From: Medicago truncatula
Taxonomy: Eukaryota; Streptophyta; Magnoliopsida; Fabales; Fabaceae
Direction: 5' to 3'
Assembly (NCBI RefSeq): GCF_003473485.1
Contig: NC_053043.1
Span: 9,062,001-9,126,000, forward strand
DNA length: 64,000 nt
Shown here: positions 33,719 through 45,672 of the stretch, piece after piece
Position numbering within the stretch: the stretch's first letter is position 1
How the letters are laid out: each line of letters starts with the position of its first letter
The notes under the pieces: generated by a model
Told to the model about the DNA's origin: nothing
Seen by the model: the letters and a program-made list of their open reading frames with translations, nothing else
Database searches by the model: none
Program-made: the position numbers and the translations under genes

Positions 33719-36700
33719 GGGATGGATGGAAGGAAGGACCTATGATGTGCAGCTGAAACAAGATGCTCAAGTTGTTTTTGGTAATGAAGGTCTGTGGCAA
33801 AGGTTGAATTGATAATGAATGGGGCTGCACCCATTTTTATCTCTCATTTTGAGTTGTAAGTCTGAGATCACACTTATCCTTGTGTAAAAATCTCACATTA
33901 AGGTGTGAAGAATTTGATGATGAATCCTCTCTCCCTCTGGCCTATCTAAAAGGATCATTTGCTTTTATATTTTACTTCTAGTACTGTTGCGAATATATGG
34001 AAAGCACAATGAGGTTGGTTATTGTATAAAAAGTGTCTTTTATTTCCATTAACATGCGTATGAAAGCACAATGAGGTTGGTTATTATATGAAAAGTATTG
34101 CTCCTTTTGTGCGCGTTTGTTTGTGACGTTGTGTCTCTCTTCATTGTGTGTGTAAGTCTCTGTTTGTCCTTAAAGTATTATCATTCCTTAATTGTTTTGC
34201 TGTGCAAATTGCGTACTTTTTTTTTGTTGCAAATTGAATTGATTTTCTATGCAAGTTGAATTGATTTGTTTTGTTGGCTACTTTGATGCTACTCTATGAA
34301 ACGTATTTAGTTTTTTTTTTTTCGTTATGTTGTATGAAGTTTAATCGTTATGCTATAAATATCATCTTTACCTTGTCAAAAAAAAAAAAAATATCATCTT
34401 TACTGCAATGCTGTTGTATGAAATTGATTTCTTCTGCTGTATGTAAGAATTGGATTGTGGCCTGCTAGGTGAATGTTTTACTGTATAACAGTTCATTTGG
34501 TTCTCATGCAGTATTCAGTAAAATGATGATTTAATTGGCATGCGTATGATAATGTGTACTGTTGTTATAGTCGACACTGTCGATTGCCATTTCTAAATGA
34601 ATAGGATTGGTCGCTGTAGTTGGATATAGACCGTGGTGGTTGTCAATTGTCAATGTTTTACTTTTTTATATTGCTGGTGGTAGGCTGCATCATATTCAAC
34701 TTAGGAAGAGATATAAGGGAGGTTATGCCCTAGTACTTGGATATAGACTACAGTGATTGTCAATGTTTTTCTTTTTTTCTATTGCTGGTTAAGCACTATA
34801 TATTGTGCTTGAAGTTCCAGAAATTACTATAGATAAAATCAAAGTAGTTATACAATGCTTTTGGTGATGTGTTGAATATAAGGGAGGTTAAGCACTAAAT
34901 ATTGTGTTTGAAGTTCCAGAAATTACTATTGACAAATCAAGTAGTTAGACAATGCTTTTGGTGATGTGTTTAATCGATAGCAACAAGAAATTTGCTACTA
35001 TTATTTTTTTCTTCCTGCTATGTGTATGCTACTGATTTTTTAGTTTTTCTGCTACTTGATTGCAGTGTCTTCAATTCATGTTTGTGCTGAATACTATTGT
35101 AATTATTTGTCTGTACTATGTAGTGATAAGGCTAGATAAAATCTTATCAACAATTTGATAGAGTCAGTGTTGTACTCTATAATAATAGTTCTAGGTGGCT
35201 AGTGCATTGTGGGGAGTTGGAGGGATGTTAGTCAGTGGCAAATAACTTATCATTTTTAATGTCATCTGAGACTGGGCGTGTTGTAGTTTGTATATGAAGC
35301 AGGTGCTAGTGGTTTGTGCATATATGTGATGCAAAGGAACATTACCAAATGGTTTGTGCATATATGTGATGCAAAGGAACATTTTACTCATGGAATTTGT
35401 GTTGATGCTGCTATCACAATAAAAAGAACCGGTAGTTCCTTAATTGTGCGATGAAGACCACTTTTTTTAACCATTTGATCAAAATGTCTTCCCATAGATA
35501 TGTTCAGGTACAAATCGGTATTGAAGAACATATAAAATTCAGTGGAAATAACATCACATGGCAAGTTTGATTGTAGTTCTACAACCTATTGAAAGAATGG
35601 TTATAATGATTGACTAGGTAATGATAAAGACAACGAAGAATCAGCTTAGATCCATAATCAAATGAAAGAAAGAAGATTCTGAAATGGAGAGGAATATCGG
35701 TTTCCCCGAGTTGGCTAGAAAAACTTGTGAATAAGTGACTGTCTTTTTTTTAAGGGAAGTGACTATATCTCTAGAGACGAATATACTAATGCACAAATAT
35801 ATGCTTCAAGGCAATATGGAAGAAGTGGAATAAGAGAATGAGGTCCAGAGAGTGAATGGATGAATGAAGAGAATGGTTAAATGCCATGATTAATGCTTGA
35901 ATGAGTGCAAGGATTCACACGTATAAACGTACACAAAGTTCAAGTCAATACCATATATACATCGATTTGTGCGATGTAATACATTGTTGATTTAAAGAAT
36001 GGATGCAACAGAGAGGAAAACAAACCTTTCAAACACTGCAACGCAAGTGCGGTTTTAAAGTTGTGCTTTGCCATGTTATAAGTAATAAGTAAAGAAGGGG
36101 TAGGGCTGTTTAGAGGAATTTTGGGGCATAAGGCTAACATTTTGAAGGGATGTCAATTGTTTTTTTTTTTGGTTGGTGGTCGGGGTTTGAACCCTGAACC
36201 TTGCATAAGGTACGCATTGTCCCTACCAACTGAGTTAAGCTCACGAGGATAAATATCAATTGTTTGATAGTAAACTTATCGTTTTTAAGTTGCAAAATCA
36301 TTTATCAAAATTTTATAATAATCAACAATTCTATCATTTTACTTACTTTTAGACAGAAACTACAATAAAAACTGAGTTTAGGCAACGATGGAAAATGTGA
36401 TCACAAATAGGGGTATACTTAGTCGGTTTGAGATAGATTTGATCCTCAAAGTGATTTGGCCTTCGAGTTGTATGATCAAAAATCCTTTAGAATTTCATCT
36501 CATCCCCCAAGCTACAAGTCTAGGCGGCCGTGGGATGATGTTTACAAACGAGTTTTCACGTCAGGACCAACTAACCACGACGTAAAAATTCCTTTCCAAA
36601 TTTTTTCTGTATGGGATAGTAATTTTTCTTTTAAAAAACCCTTTCAATTGCGGGTTTCGATACACTGAGTACATCCTCATATTAACATACTTATACTTAC

Positions 36701-36954
36701 TAATTACTCACTTTGCTATCTATTAGCAGCCAATCTTACTTTGACGTCAATGTGTCTTTTGCATAACTCACTTAAATTATTATTATCCACACTAATGTTC
36801 GGACAAACACTCCATATCCGTTTGTCCACTATTATTTTTATTGTTATAAGTATATGTGTTTAATGGTGTATAATTGAAAGTGAAAATCCATCCAAAAACC
36901 ATATATATTTTCTTTATATAGAGAAATAGCATATAAGAAGACTCTTATATAGAG
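33719..36954. other. F-box 3' flank, block A of a tandem duplication
   Basis: 33400-34960 aligns with 40250-41640 and partly with 48080-48640. 35570-35800 aligns with 47620-47880. Internal small duplications include AAAGCACAATGAGGTTGGTT (33999 and 34064) and a 41-bp direct repeat at 35300-35383. No further gene was recognised; frames at 34271, 35191, 35940 and 36388 have no family signal. Confidence 0.7.
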
Positions 36955-37904
36955 TGAAAATAATTCCTACTATGCCCTACGCTCTTTACTATGTTAACAG
37001 CATGGGGGTTTTTGTTGAGAATTCTATTCACTTGATAATGACGAAGAAACTAGATCGGTTACATCCTTCTTTAATTGTTGCATTTAACCTCACACTTGAA
37101 ATTTTCAATTGAGGTTCCCCTTCCTGCTGAAATAAGAGGTGAAGAGGTTAATAGTAATGAGAGTTTTCAAATGACTGTTGCTGTTTTGGGAGGGTGTCTT
37201 TGTATGATTTTGAATTATGAAACTACTAATATTGATGGTTGGGTGATGAAAGAATATGGATCTAGAGATAGTTGGTGTAAACTTTTTACTTTGGTCAAAT
37301 CTTGTTTCCATTCACATTTGACAGCTTCGAGGCCTCTAGGTTATTCCGGTGATGGAAGTAAGGTTCTGTTGGAAGCAATTGAGGTTTTGTTGGAGGTAGA
37401 TCATCAGAAGCTCTTTTGGTATGATTTGAAGAGTGAACAAGTTATTTATGTTGAAGGAGTTCCTAATTGGAATGACACTGTGATTTGTGTTGAAAGTCTT
37501 GTACCAACTTCCTTCCCTGTTGATAATTGTAGGAAGGAGAATCGAACAACCAAGAGAAGGTACTTCTTATTTATTTTCTAAGTTTTGAGTTCTTGCTTTG
37601 TACAAGTTAATATCAGTTCAATGGACCCAATGACCCATCATATGATATATGTAGCTAAACTTTGCTCAAGGTCAAATTGAAGTCTTATCATAGGATAAAG
37701 ATTCTCTAATTACTTTGAAGTTTCTACCTTTGTTTATGTACATGTATTTGACAATGTGTGTATGCTTGATTCCAAAAGAAACTAAAAAAGACAATGCATG
37801 TTACGTGTCAGTTTAAGAGTTGACCTTGATAGTTAAACGATGTCAGGTCATTCTATAGCATAATCATATTCAGACTATGTAAAGGTAGACCTGTAAACCA
37901 AGCC

Positions 37905-38275
37905 TATGATTTATATTCACAAATGATTTTTAAGAAGATCACGCGTAGTTGTATCACATTCACATATCATAATCTAATCTATGGTTATTGTATCGTCGGT
38001 CAATTTAAACCAGCAATTGCCTTGTTTAGAGAATTAGAGGCATTAAAATGCATGGATTCAAGTGTTAATGTTCCTACTTTAGTAACTGAAGGAGGGTCGA
38101 AAGCTGCTAAAAGTGCAATCTGTAAACGGTGGTGTCGAACCTATTGTTGCTGTTTATCACTCGGTGATTGATCACCTATTCAAAGTAGAAGGACAAGTTG
38201 ATAAGATTGCACAAATGGTGGAAACATTGCAACGTTACAAACCTAGGCCAGCACAATTCTATTCCGATTAATATG
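37905..38275 (+). pseudogene. PPR protein gene fragment
   Basis: Frames read NQAYDLYSQMIFKKI, TYHNLIYGYCIVGQFKPAI, and after a shift VEPIVAVYHSVIDHLFKVEG and AQMVETLQRYKPRPAQF. The first parts match the helices of P-class PPR repeats. At least one frame shift (near 38125) and no start make it a decayed fragment. The part up to about 38035 recurs at 40099-40230. Confidence 0.6.
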
Positions 38276-38351
38276 GTTATGGTTATAATGAACAGACTAT
38301 TTAATGTGGGCTTGTTCCACGAAGCATAAAGACAATGGTTGCAGAACAATT

Positions 38352-38353
<2 letters not shown>

Positions 38354-38406
<53 letters not shown>
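38354..38406. repeat. (CT)n microsatellite
   Basis: 53 bp of uninterrupted TC repeats. The Arg/Glu-repeat frame on the minus strand is an artefact of it. Confidence 0.95.
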
Positions 38407-38411
<5 letters not shown>

Positions 38412-39162
38412 TAACAATAGTGCAAAGGAACTTGTTTGTTGAGTGTAGTAAATATGCTTTTTGGTTTGCTAATTGAAGGACTATGCTTTTGCTTATAATG
38501 TTTAATGCATTCTTTGATCATGTTTGTATTTGGTTTATTTATTCCCTTTGAACAGACAGCTATTTATGTTTCTTGTTTTTTGCTCTTTGATTATGCATGT
38601 GATAGTCTTGACTTGTGACATTTTCTTTGGGGCATCAGAACCAGTAGATATACTCTTCAACTGCAGCCATGATTTAAAAATACAGGGCTGATTATCTGCT
38701 ACATTGGTTTATGATATAATTTACAACTATATATTGACACTGATGCCTTAACAGACACCATATCTTATAAGTTTGTCTATGTTTTTATATCATTCTTTTT
38801 TGTTTTTTTTTTTTTAAATTATTCATTGATGATATTATATGCATTTCTCCCTTTCTACGGGGACGATGATGTATTGATTCCTCCCTTTCTACGGGGTTGC
38901 AGTACTTTCTCATGGTTGATGTGTAGGGCTTTTTCAACAACCTGTTGGAGATCCAGTATAGGAAAAGTAGTATTTCTTTAAATTGAATATGACCCTAAAA
39001 TGATTAGGGCCACACAACAATTGGAACGTAAATGAATGTGATGCTGGCCATATATGCATCAGCTACTTCCTTGAGAAAGTCTGATTTAGATTTATATATA
39101 TTAGCACCTTACTATACAAACCCCCAAAAAAAAACCACCTTACTTTGCAAAGAGAGTTGATA

Positions 39163-39620
39163 TGTTATAGACACTAGGGTCACCCAATGATTGGGTCCAA
39201 ATCACACACGTTACACTCCTACACCTTCTAGAAGGTTATAGAAGCTGAGGGGAGCTTGGTGGCTTGATCCACAATCTTAGTAGTAATGGTTAATTAGTGG
39301 TTTGACCCACACTTTTAGGAGAATAATTGATAATAATTAATTAGTGATTAGAGCCACAGTTTAAGGCGATCACGTCTCTTTATAAGAGAGAATGAGAGAG
39401 TGTAGAAGGCATTCAGTACCTTTCTTTCAAATAGTTGTTAGGAGATTCAACTCTCTGGTAGGAGCTATGCTCTGGATTAGTAGTCTTTGACTCTGGTTTA
39501 GACGTTTAGTCCTTTCAGTTTCTGTTTTCACCATTGTAGAGCTCTTAAGCTCATCATTTTTCATTAAATAAAATACAATTTCATTCTCATGAATTTGTGG
39601 GTTCTATCATGATACACCAT
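39163..39620 (+). mobile_element. Decayed LTR-like remnant (probably copia)
   Basis: A fossil of about 460 bp that starts TGTTATAGACAC. It has a TATA-like CTTTATAAGAG near 39378, an AATAAAAT signal near 39565, and a sequence like the Met-tRNA primer site (TTGTTATCAGCAGCAG) directly after it. No second LTR or coding region was seen. Old and badly broken, with an uncertain right end. Confidence 0.45.
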
Positions 39621-40098
39621 TTGTTATCAGCAGCAGAACTAAAATGCAGAAGCTCATAAAAAAAATGAGAATGAAGTGGTACAGTTTGGAAATGGACTTC
39701 CTAGAGTTTCTAATTGATGCAATTGCAAATCTCAGTCATCCGATGAAAGTTACACTTTAAAGCTGATTAGTTGGAGTTTAAATCGTAGCTATCCAATCTT
39801 CATTGGATAGTGGAAATATGACTATTTCATAACTGCAAGATTTCCTTGACAACGGAAAATCCTTGTCCCTTTTGCCATCAGTTCACCTTGCTGATAGATC
39901 AACAAGTATAAAAGGGTTAATTGAATGATCTAACCAAAGTAGACCTTGAATGAGTTGATCTGAGCCGAACTTGGTTCGTCCTGGTTCAACTCAACTCAAA
40001 TCGAGTTCGTCCCTAGTTTTTTCACGAACGACTTAGTTCAATTAAAGCTCACGAACAACTTAGTTTAGCTCGACAACTCGAATCAAACGAATCAAAAG

Positions 40099-40230
40099 AT
40101 TTATATTCTGAAATTATTAAGAAGATCATGCGTAGTTGTATCATATATCATAATCTAATCTATGGCTATTGCATCGTTGGTCAATTTAAACAAGTTGTTG
40201 CCTTGTTTAGAGAATTGGAAGCATAAAAAA
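40099..40230 (+). repeat. Second copy of the PPR fragment
   Basis: TCATAATCTAATCTATGGCT and CGTTGGTCAATTTAAAC match 37970-38010, in the same orientation, at the other end of the insertion. Confidence 0.75.
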
Positions 40231-40586
40231 GAATCTGCAGGATTCCTTTCTTTAAAATTAGATTAAAGAAAGAATTTTGGTATGAATTGCTTTTTTTCAT
40301 TCATTCTTTGAGATCTTCGCTCCTAAATAATTATCTTGACAAGCTTATTTCTGAATGTTGAGCCTATTCTTCCCTGCCGTGGTATGTAAAGAGAAGAAAG
40401 TTGTTTAGAAATTGGCCTACCATGAAATTACTCCAAATATGCATAATTCCTTTCAAAAGTATGGCTTTTTATCAACTATTCTTTTGTGAAATTGTTGAAC
40501 TTACTTCGATGAGATTCATTTTTTTTTTCTTTCTTTCTTTCCACAGGGATGGTTTCTTGTCCAAAGGATTTAAATTGAGATTGTAA

Positions 40587-41910
40587 GGGATGGAAGGACC
40601 TGTGATGTGCCAACTGAAACATGATGCTCAAGTTGCTTCTTGTGATGTAATTAGTCACCTTGGTTTGTGGGAAAGGTTGAATTGATAAAGAATGAAGCTG
40701 CACCCATTTTTATGGCTCATTTTGAATTTTGTCTAATATCACATTTATCACTCTGAAGAATTTGATGAATCCTCTCTCCCTCTGGCCTTTCTAAATGGAT
40801 CTTCTGCTTTTGTCTTTTACTTCTAGACTCTAGTACTGTTGAGAAAATATGAAAGCACAATGAGGTTGGTTATTGTATAAAACGTATCTTTTATTTCCAT
40901 TATCTTTAAATTCTAAACTCTTACAACATGCTAATGAAAGCACATTGAGGTTGGTTACTGTATGAAAAGTATTGCTCCTTTCTTGCGCGTTTGTTTGTAT
41001 GACGTTGTGTCCCCTCTTCACTGTGTATGTAAGTCTTTGTTCATTACCACGTCGTCGCCGTCTCTTTTTGTCCTTAAAGGATCAATAAGCATAATCAATC
41101 ATTCCTGCATCATTTTTCTGTGCAAATTGGGTTCTTTTTTGTTGTGAATTGAATTGATTTTCTAATTGAATTAATTTTTTGTCGTTAGCTACTTTGTTGT
41201 TCGGTAATTTGATGCCACTGTATGAAAAGTTTTGAGTATTTTCTGGTTCTGCTGTATAATATTTAATCGTTATGCTACAAATACCAAGAATTGGATTATG
41301 GCCTGCTAGGCGGGTGTTTTGCCATATAACACTTCATTAGGTTCTAATGCGGTATTCAATAGAATGTTTTAGTTGGTACACATATGATATTATATGATAT
41401 TGTGTTCTGTTGTTAGAGTCGATGGAATGAGGTCAATTGTCATTTGAAAGTTGAAGATAGGATTGGTCACTACTTGGATATAGACTATGGTGGTTGCCAA
41501 TTGTCAATGTTTTACTTTTTTATATTGCTAGTCGTAGGCTTGTGAGGGTAAGCACCAAATATTGTGCTTGAAGTTCCAGAAATTACTATAGTCAAGATCA
41601 AGTAGTTAAACAATGTTTTTGATGGTGTGTTGAATCGATATCAACATTGCTACTAATATTTTGGTTCTTTTCTGCTATGTGTATGCTGTTGATTTTCTGG
41701 TTTTTCTATTACTTTGATTGTAGTATCTTCAATTCATGTTTGTGTTGAATAATATTGTAACTATTTGTACGTAGTGATAAGGACTGATAAAATCCGATCA
41801 ACAATTTGATAAGGAGTCAGTGATGCAAAGGAACATTACCAAATTGGGTTACTCATGGAATTTGTGATGATGTTATCACAATAAAATGAACCGGTAGTTT
41901 CTCAATGTAG
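40587..41910 (+). repeat. F-box 3' flank, block B
   Basis: Aligns with 33719-35440. It shares GGGATGGAAGGACC, CTCTCTCCCTCTGGCC, AAAGCACAATGAGGTTGGTT and AGAAATTACTATAG motifs in order. No gene lies within. Confidence 0.85.
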
Positions 41911-42574
41911 AAACTTGCAAATCGGTTGCAAGGAAAAAAAAACGAGTGTGCATTAGGATTATATAATCATAACTGATTTTGTTAAAGTCTTTCTAGGGAA
42001 AAAACCCAATGGAAACTAATTCTAGTGAAGGCAAAATAGTAGGACATTCAACATTGAAATCAACAATGTATTGCATGAAAGAGTGTATATGTACCTTTCT
42101 TGTGTGAATCCTTTGCAATGTAAATTTTAGACACGGTTATTTATTTCTCCCATGATGAAGGAAAAACCTATGGTGAAGGAAAAAAGTGTAGCACATATTT
42201 ATTTCTCCCCCTCAACCAAACAATCATTTTTGAAACTATGAAGACCAATTTTAATTACCATTTGATCAAAAAATTTACTTCGGAGTTACTTTGTAAAAAG
42301 CTCTTAAAGATTAACCCCTAGACTGATTTGCTGAATGTTTATATCACTACTCTTTCAAAGATCATAAGTCTAAAATAACTTTTGATGAATATGTTGAGGG
42401 ATAAATCCTCTTGAAGAACATATCAAATTCAATGGAAATAACATCACAGGGCAAGTTTGATTGAATTCAGGGTCCTACAACCTATCATATCATACTTATT
42501 ATAAAAGCCAATTAGGTCAAGCAAATGCTTAACCCTAATTGCTTTTGTGTTTTCCCTCCCAAACATATCTCCTA
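41911..42574. other. Intergenic DNA, partly block B
   Basis: 42415-42480 (ATGGAAATAACATCAC, GGGCAAGTTTGATTG) matches 35530-35585. The minus-strand frame 42444-42665 looks faintly coding, but I do not recognise a family. Confidence 0.4.
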
Positions 42575-42780
42575 GGTGTCTTATGCAAGCTTTGGTACCA
42601 TCATTTAATGCTGATTTCAAGTTTTCAAATTTGAATTTCCCTCTCAAGTGTGGATATGTCATCATTAAAGTCTCCTTGGTGTGTTATGCAAGCTTTGGTA
42701 TCATCATTTAATGCTGATTTCAAGTTTTCAAATTTGAATTTCCCTTCCAAGTGTGGACATGTCATCATTAAAGTCTACTT
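42575..42780. repeat. 103-bp tandem duplication
   Basis: 42575-42677 and 42678-42780 differ at only a few positions. They share ATGCAAGCTTTGGTA and ATTTAATGCTGATTTCAAG. Confidence 0.9.
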
Positions 42781-42794
42781 TGTGCTGCCAACTA

Positions 42795-42939
42795 CTCCCT
42801 CCGTATTTAAATATAAGCAAATTTTGACTTTTAGATTCATTCAATTAATGATGTATGTAGTCTATAATATAAACCACATACATTATTAATTGAATGAACT
42901 TAAAAGTCAAAATTTGCTTATATTTAAATACGGAGGGAG
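42795..42939. mobile_element. Stowaway MITE, long hairpin
   Basis: 145 bp. It starts CTCCCTCCGTATTTAAATAT and ends with its exact complement, flanked by TA at 42793-42794 and 42940-42941. The pairing extends about 65 bp per arm with few mismatches, so it is probably young. Confidence 0.95.
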
Positions 42940-42999
42940 TACTCCACTTAATACATCATATTAATGTTTAAACTTAAGAGGCCACACGCATAGAAATCT

Positions 43000-43340
43000 T
43001 GCTACCCTCCTTCAATCCTTTTGTCTTGCCAAAATCAGCAGCATACTACCATGTCTTACCGTGAGTTTGAAACTCTACTTGCAACCTCGTGGTGTTTTTG
43101 TTTATTGATGCACTTCCTTTACATTGCTCTTTTTTGCCGTTGTTTAGAAAAGTTTAATTGACGTGTTTTTTTTTTAATAATAAATTTCTTTAGATCGATT
43201 CACATACTAAGGTCATATGATACTGTTGTTTGTTAGTTTCTGTATTTTTATTGTTTATTGATGCACTTCGTTTACAATGCTCTTTTTGACGCTATTTAGT
43301 GAAGTTTAATTGACATTGCATTTTTTTTTGTTATGCAATA
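43000..43340. repeat. Imperfect direct repeat of about 90 bp
   Basis: 43098-43180 and 43248-43330 share TTTATTGATGCACTTC, ACATTGCTCTTTTT or ACAATGCTCTTTTT, and AAGTTTAATTGAC. Confidence 0.7.
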
Positions 43341-43370
43341 TGTGTCGCATGGTTATATGCTTTTGAGTAC

Positions 43371-43620
43371 AAACCTTACAAAAGACATTGGTTATGAGTT
43401 GTACCATTATGTAACTTTGGTGGATCCAAAATGCAATCAATTCGAAGTAATCGTCGATGAAATTGAGTTTTGATGAGTATTACAACAACATTATGTTTGG
43501 AGGAGCTTGGGTGAGGTTCTGAAATTCGCGTAAGCTGTACAAAGGACAGGGCATAAAGCTTGGAGCAGGTGCCAGAGGTCGTAATGATGTGCTTTATGTA
43601 GCATTGGACAAATGAGTTCT
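43371..43620 (+). pseudogene. Decayed coding fragment, possibly B3-like
   Basis: Frames on the plus strand read KDIGYELYHYVTLVDPK, NQFEVIVDEIEF, then IMFGGAWVRF and LYKGQGIKLGAGARG. The first part recalls B3/pseudobarrel DNA-binding proteins of legumes, but this is from memory and tentative. Several stops and frame changes break it. The 130-codon minus-strand frame over the same bases is probably a shadow. Confidence 0.3.
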
Positions 43621-44215
43621 TCTCCTTATGTGAGAATTTCCAAGAATTTGATTTTGCTGCTATTTTGATTGTTATGTATAAGACTTTCTCCAAGCTTATA
43701 TTATGTATTATTTTAGTAAGATGGTTATGTACTTTTTCTATACTTTTTATTGCACGGCTGCGGTTCACTTCAACATGTTTTTTATTTTTATAACTATTTA
43801 ATATATCTATATGAAATATTGCTTAATGGTGTAATTGATAATTAGACCATCTCCAATGGCCAATTTAATGAGACATTCAACACCAATTTCCCCTCCAATG
43901 GTGTGTTTAAAGTGTGTTGAATGGTGGAAGAGAAGAGAGAGAAGGTGAACCGATTCAACACAATTGAACCCTGCCAGGCCGAACACGTGGCGACGCGGAA
44001 TTGGCCCAAAACGGGCGCGTGCGTTACACGCGCAGACAAGGCGCGTGACGCGTCAGACGTGCGGAGAGAGAATGACTTTTTGGATAGATAATGACACGTG
44101 GCGCATTTTAATTGGCTGTCTGGATTCTTTTCATTTTAATAATTTGACCTCAATTATTTCGTTGTAAATTAATTTAAAAAAAAAAAATTACCAAAATTCA
44201 TGATTTTTTCCCCTC

Positions 44216-44223
44216 TATAAATA
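44216..44223 (+). promoter_or_regulatory. TATA box of the Harbinger ORF
   Basis: TATAAATA lies 119 bp before the ATG at 44342, a normal plant core promoter distance leaving a leader of about 90 nt. Confidence 0.65.
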
Positions 44224-44341
44224 GAGACTTGGATCATTTGATTTGGACACAGAAAAAAAAACCAAGTTTTTCACTATCTTCATCTTATTATTATCTTTCT
44301 ATTAGCAAACTAAGTGAAGTTTTAATCTTATTTGTTGTGAA

Positions 44342-45463
44342 ATGGATCCCAATAATAACCATTTCAACACCCAAAATTTTTCTAATTACCCATATAACTA
44401 CGAAAATCCCAACAATTATCCAAATCCAAATCAATTTTATAACCAACGTCCTCAAAACATACATCAAAACGTACCTAATTTTGGTTTTTCACCAAATTTC
44501 AACCAGTCATCCTCTGTTCCAAACTTTCATCCATATTATGGATCTATGATGAGATATCCATCTCAAACACCCCCGTTTAATGGTTATATGCCAATGGGGA
44601 ATGAAAATTTTCCTAGTGTTGATGCAAACCAATATCCTGAATTTTCAACACAAATAACTCCTGGTGGCATGGCAGTTGCTGATGAAGTCACTCCAGAAGA
44701 TTCAACTCCTAAGAGCAAGAGAAGTAAGGAACCAGCATGGAACATTCAACAAAATTTGGTTCTAATTAGTGCATGGATTAAATATGGAACAAGCAGTGTT
44801 GTCGGGAGAAATCAGAGAGGAGAAACATATTGGGGTAAAATTGCTGAGTATTGTAATGAGTATTGCTCATTCGATTCTCCCCGCGATCTAGTTGCCTGCC
44901 GAAACCGTTTTAATTATATGAGCAAAATAATAAATAAATGGATTGGTGCTTATGAAAGCGCTAAGCGTATGCAAGGAAGCGGTTGGTCGGAAGATGATGT
45001 TTTGACAAAAGCGCAGGAATTATTTGCAGGTGGGAAGAATATTCAATTTACTTTGAATGAAGAATGGCACGCTCTCCGTGATCAACCACGTTATGGTAGT
45101 CAGATGGGAGGAAATGTTGGGTCAGGGAGTAGTGGATCTAAGAGATCTCACGAGGACTCTGTAGGATCTAGTGCTCGTCCAATGGGTAGGGAGGCAGCTA
45201 AAAAAAAAGGTAAAATGAAAAGCAAGGGCGAGACATTGGAGAAGGTGGAAAAGGAATGAGTTCAATTCAAAGAATTAAAAGGGCAAGAGATTGAACAATT
45301 GAAAGAGTTAAATTTGGTGAAACAACAGAAAAACAAGTTGCTGCAAGAAAAGACTCAAGCTAAAAAAATGAAAATGTATCTAAAGTTAAGGGACGAAGAG
45401 CATCTCGATGACCGGAAGAAGGAGCTGTTGGAGAAGTTGGAGCGTGAGCTGTTTGAAAATTAA
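44342..45463 (+). pseudogene. Myb/SANT-like Harbinger protein with one in-frame stop
   Basis: The frame runs 305 codons, meets TGA at 45257-45259, then continues in the same frame to TAA at 45461-45463 (373 codons in all counting the stop). The N-terminus is Asn/Tyr/Phe-rich and disordered. Residues about 128-250 form a trihelix Myb-like domain (WNIQQNLVLISAWIKYGTSS, CRNRFNYM, NKWIGAYE, FTLNEEWHALRD). A basic Ser/Lys tract follows and then, past the stop, a Lys/Glu coiled coil (KELKGQEIEQLKELNL, KKELLEKLERELFEN). In PIF/Harbinger elements this partner protein binds the ends and helps bring transposase to the nucleus. The TGA may come from a TGG codon (inference). Host genes from this family also exist, but the flanking TIRs mark this one as transposon-borne. 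Confidence 0.8.
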
Positions 45464-45496
45464 TTTTAATCAAATATTTGTTTGTATTCAGTCAAC

Positions 45497-45672
45497 ATTA
45501 TCAGTGTTGTCTAGTCCCGACTGTTTGCTTTAATATTTGTCAGTGTTGTCTAGTCCGTAGTGTTTGCTTTAATAATTATCAGAGTGTTGTCTAGTCCTCA
45601 CTGTTTGCTTTAATAATTATCAGTGTTGTCTAGTTCCGACTGTTTGCTTTAATATTTGTCAGTGTTGTCTAA
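45497..45672 (+). repeat. About 40-bp minisatellite, four and a half units
   Basis: Units read CAGTGTTGTCTAGTCC then a variable 2-4 bases, CTGTTTGCTTTAATA and ATT-type spacers. It lies between the ORF end and the right end of the Harbinger element. Confidence 0.9.

Larger units (their letters stand above)
37835..40250. other. 2.4-kb insertion in the intron of F-box copy B
   Basis: Intron sequence shared with copy A stops near 37835 and resumes near 40250. The inserted DNA starts and ends with related PPR-derived fragments and contains a CT microsatellite, an LTR-like remnant and unidentified DNA (38410-39160). Confidence 0.65.
36955..40586 (+). pseudogene. F-box paralogue B, 5'-truncated pseudogene
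   Basis: 36955-37559 matches the last 60 percent of exon 1 of the intact F-box gene (from about TIPSMPYAL). The F-box and first half of FBA are missing. An extra T near 37111 (TTTCAATTGAGG against TTTCAATGAGG) shifts the frame. After it the C-terminal part is open to the donor at 37560, including DSWCKLFTLVKSCF and KLFWYDLKSEQV. The matching exon 2 (40547-40586, DGFLSKGFKLRL then stop, acceptor TTTCCACAG) is kept, but the intron has grown to about 3 kb by an insertion. No promoter like that of copy A is seen. Confidence 0.8.

Noticed and set aside
36955-37581. F-box copy B as a working gene
   Set aside because: The F-box and half of the FBA domain are missing, a frame shift is present and the intron is invaded.
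38297-38521. Minus-strand frame with Arg-Glu repeats
   Set aside because: Artefact of the CT microsatellite.
43376-43768. 130-codon minus-strand frame
   Set aside because: The plus strand shows more protein-like text (GYELYHYVTLVDP), and the minus-strand frame has no recognisable features.
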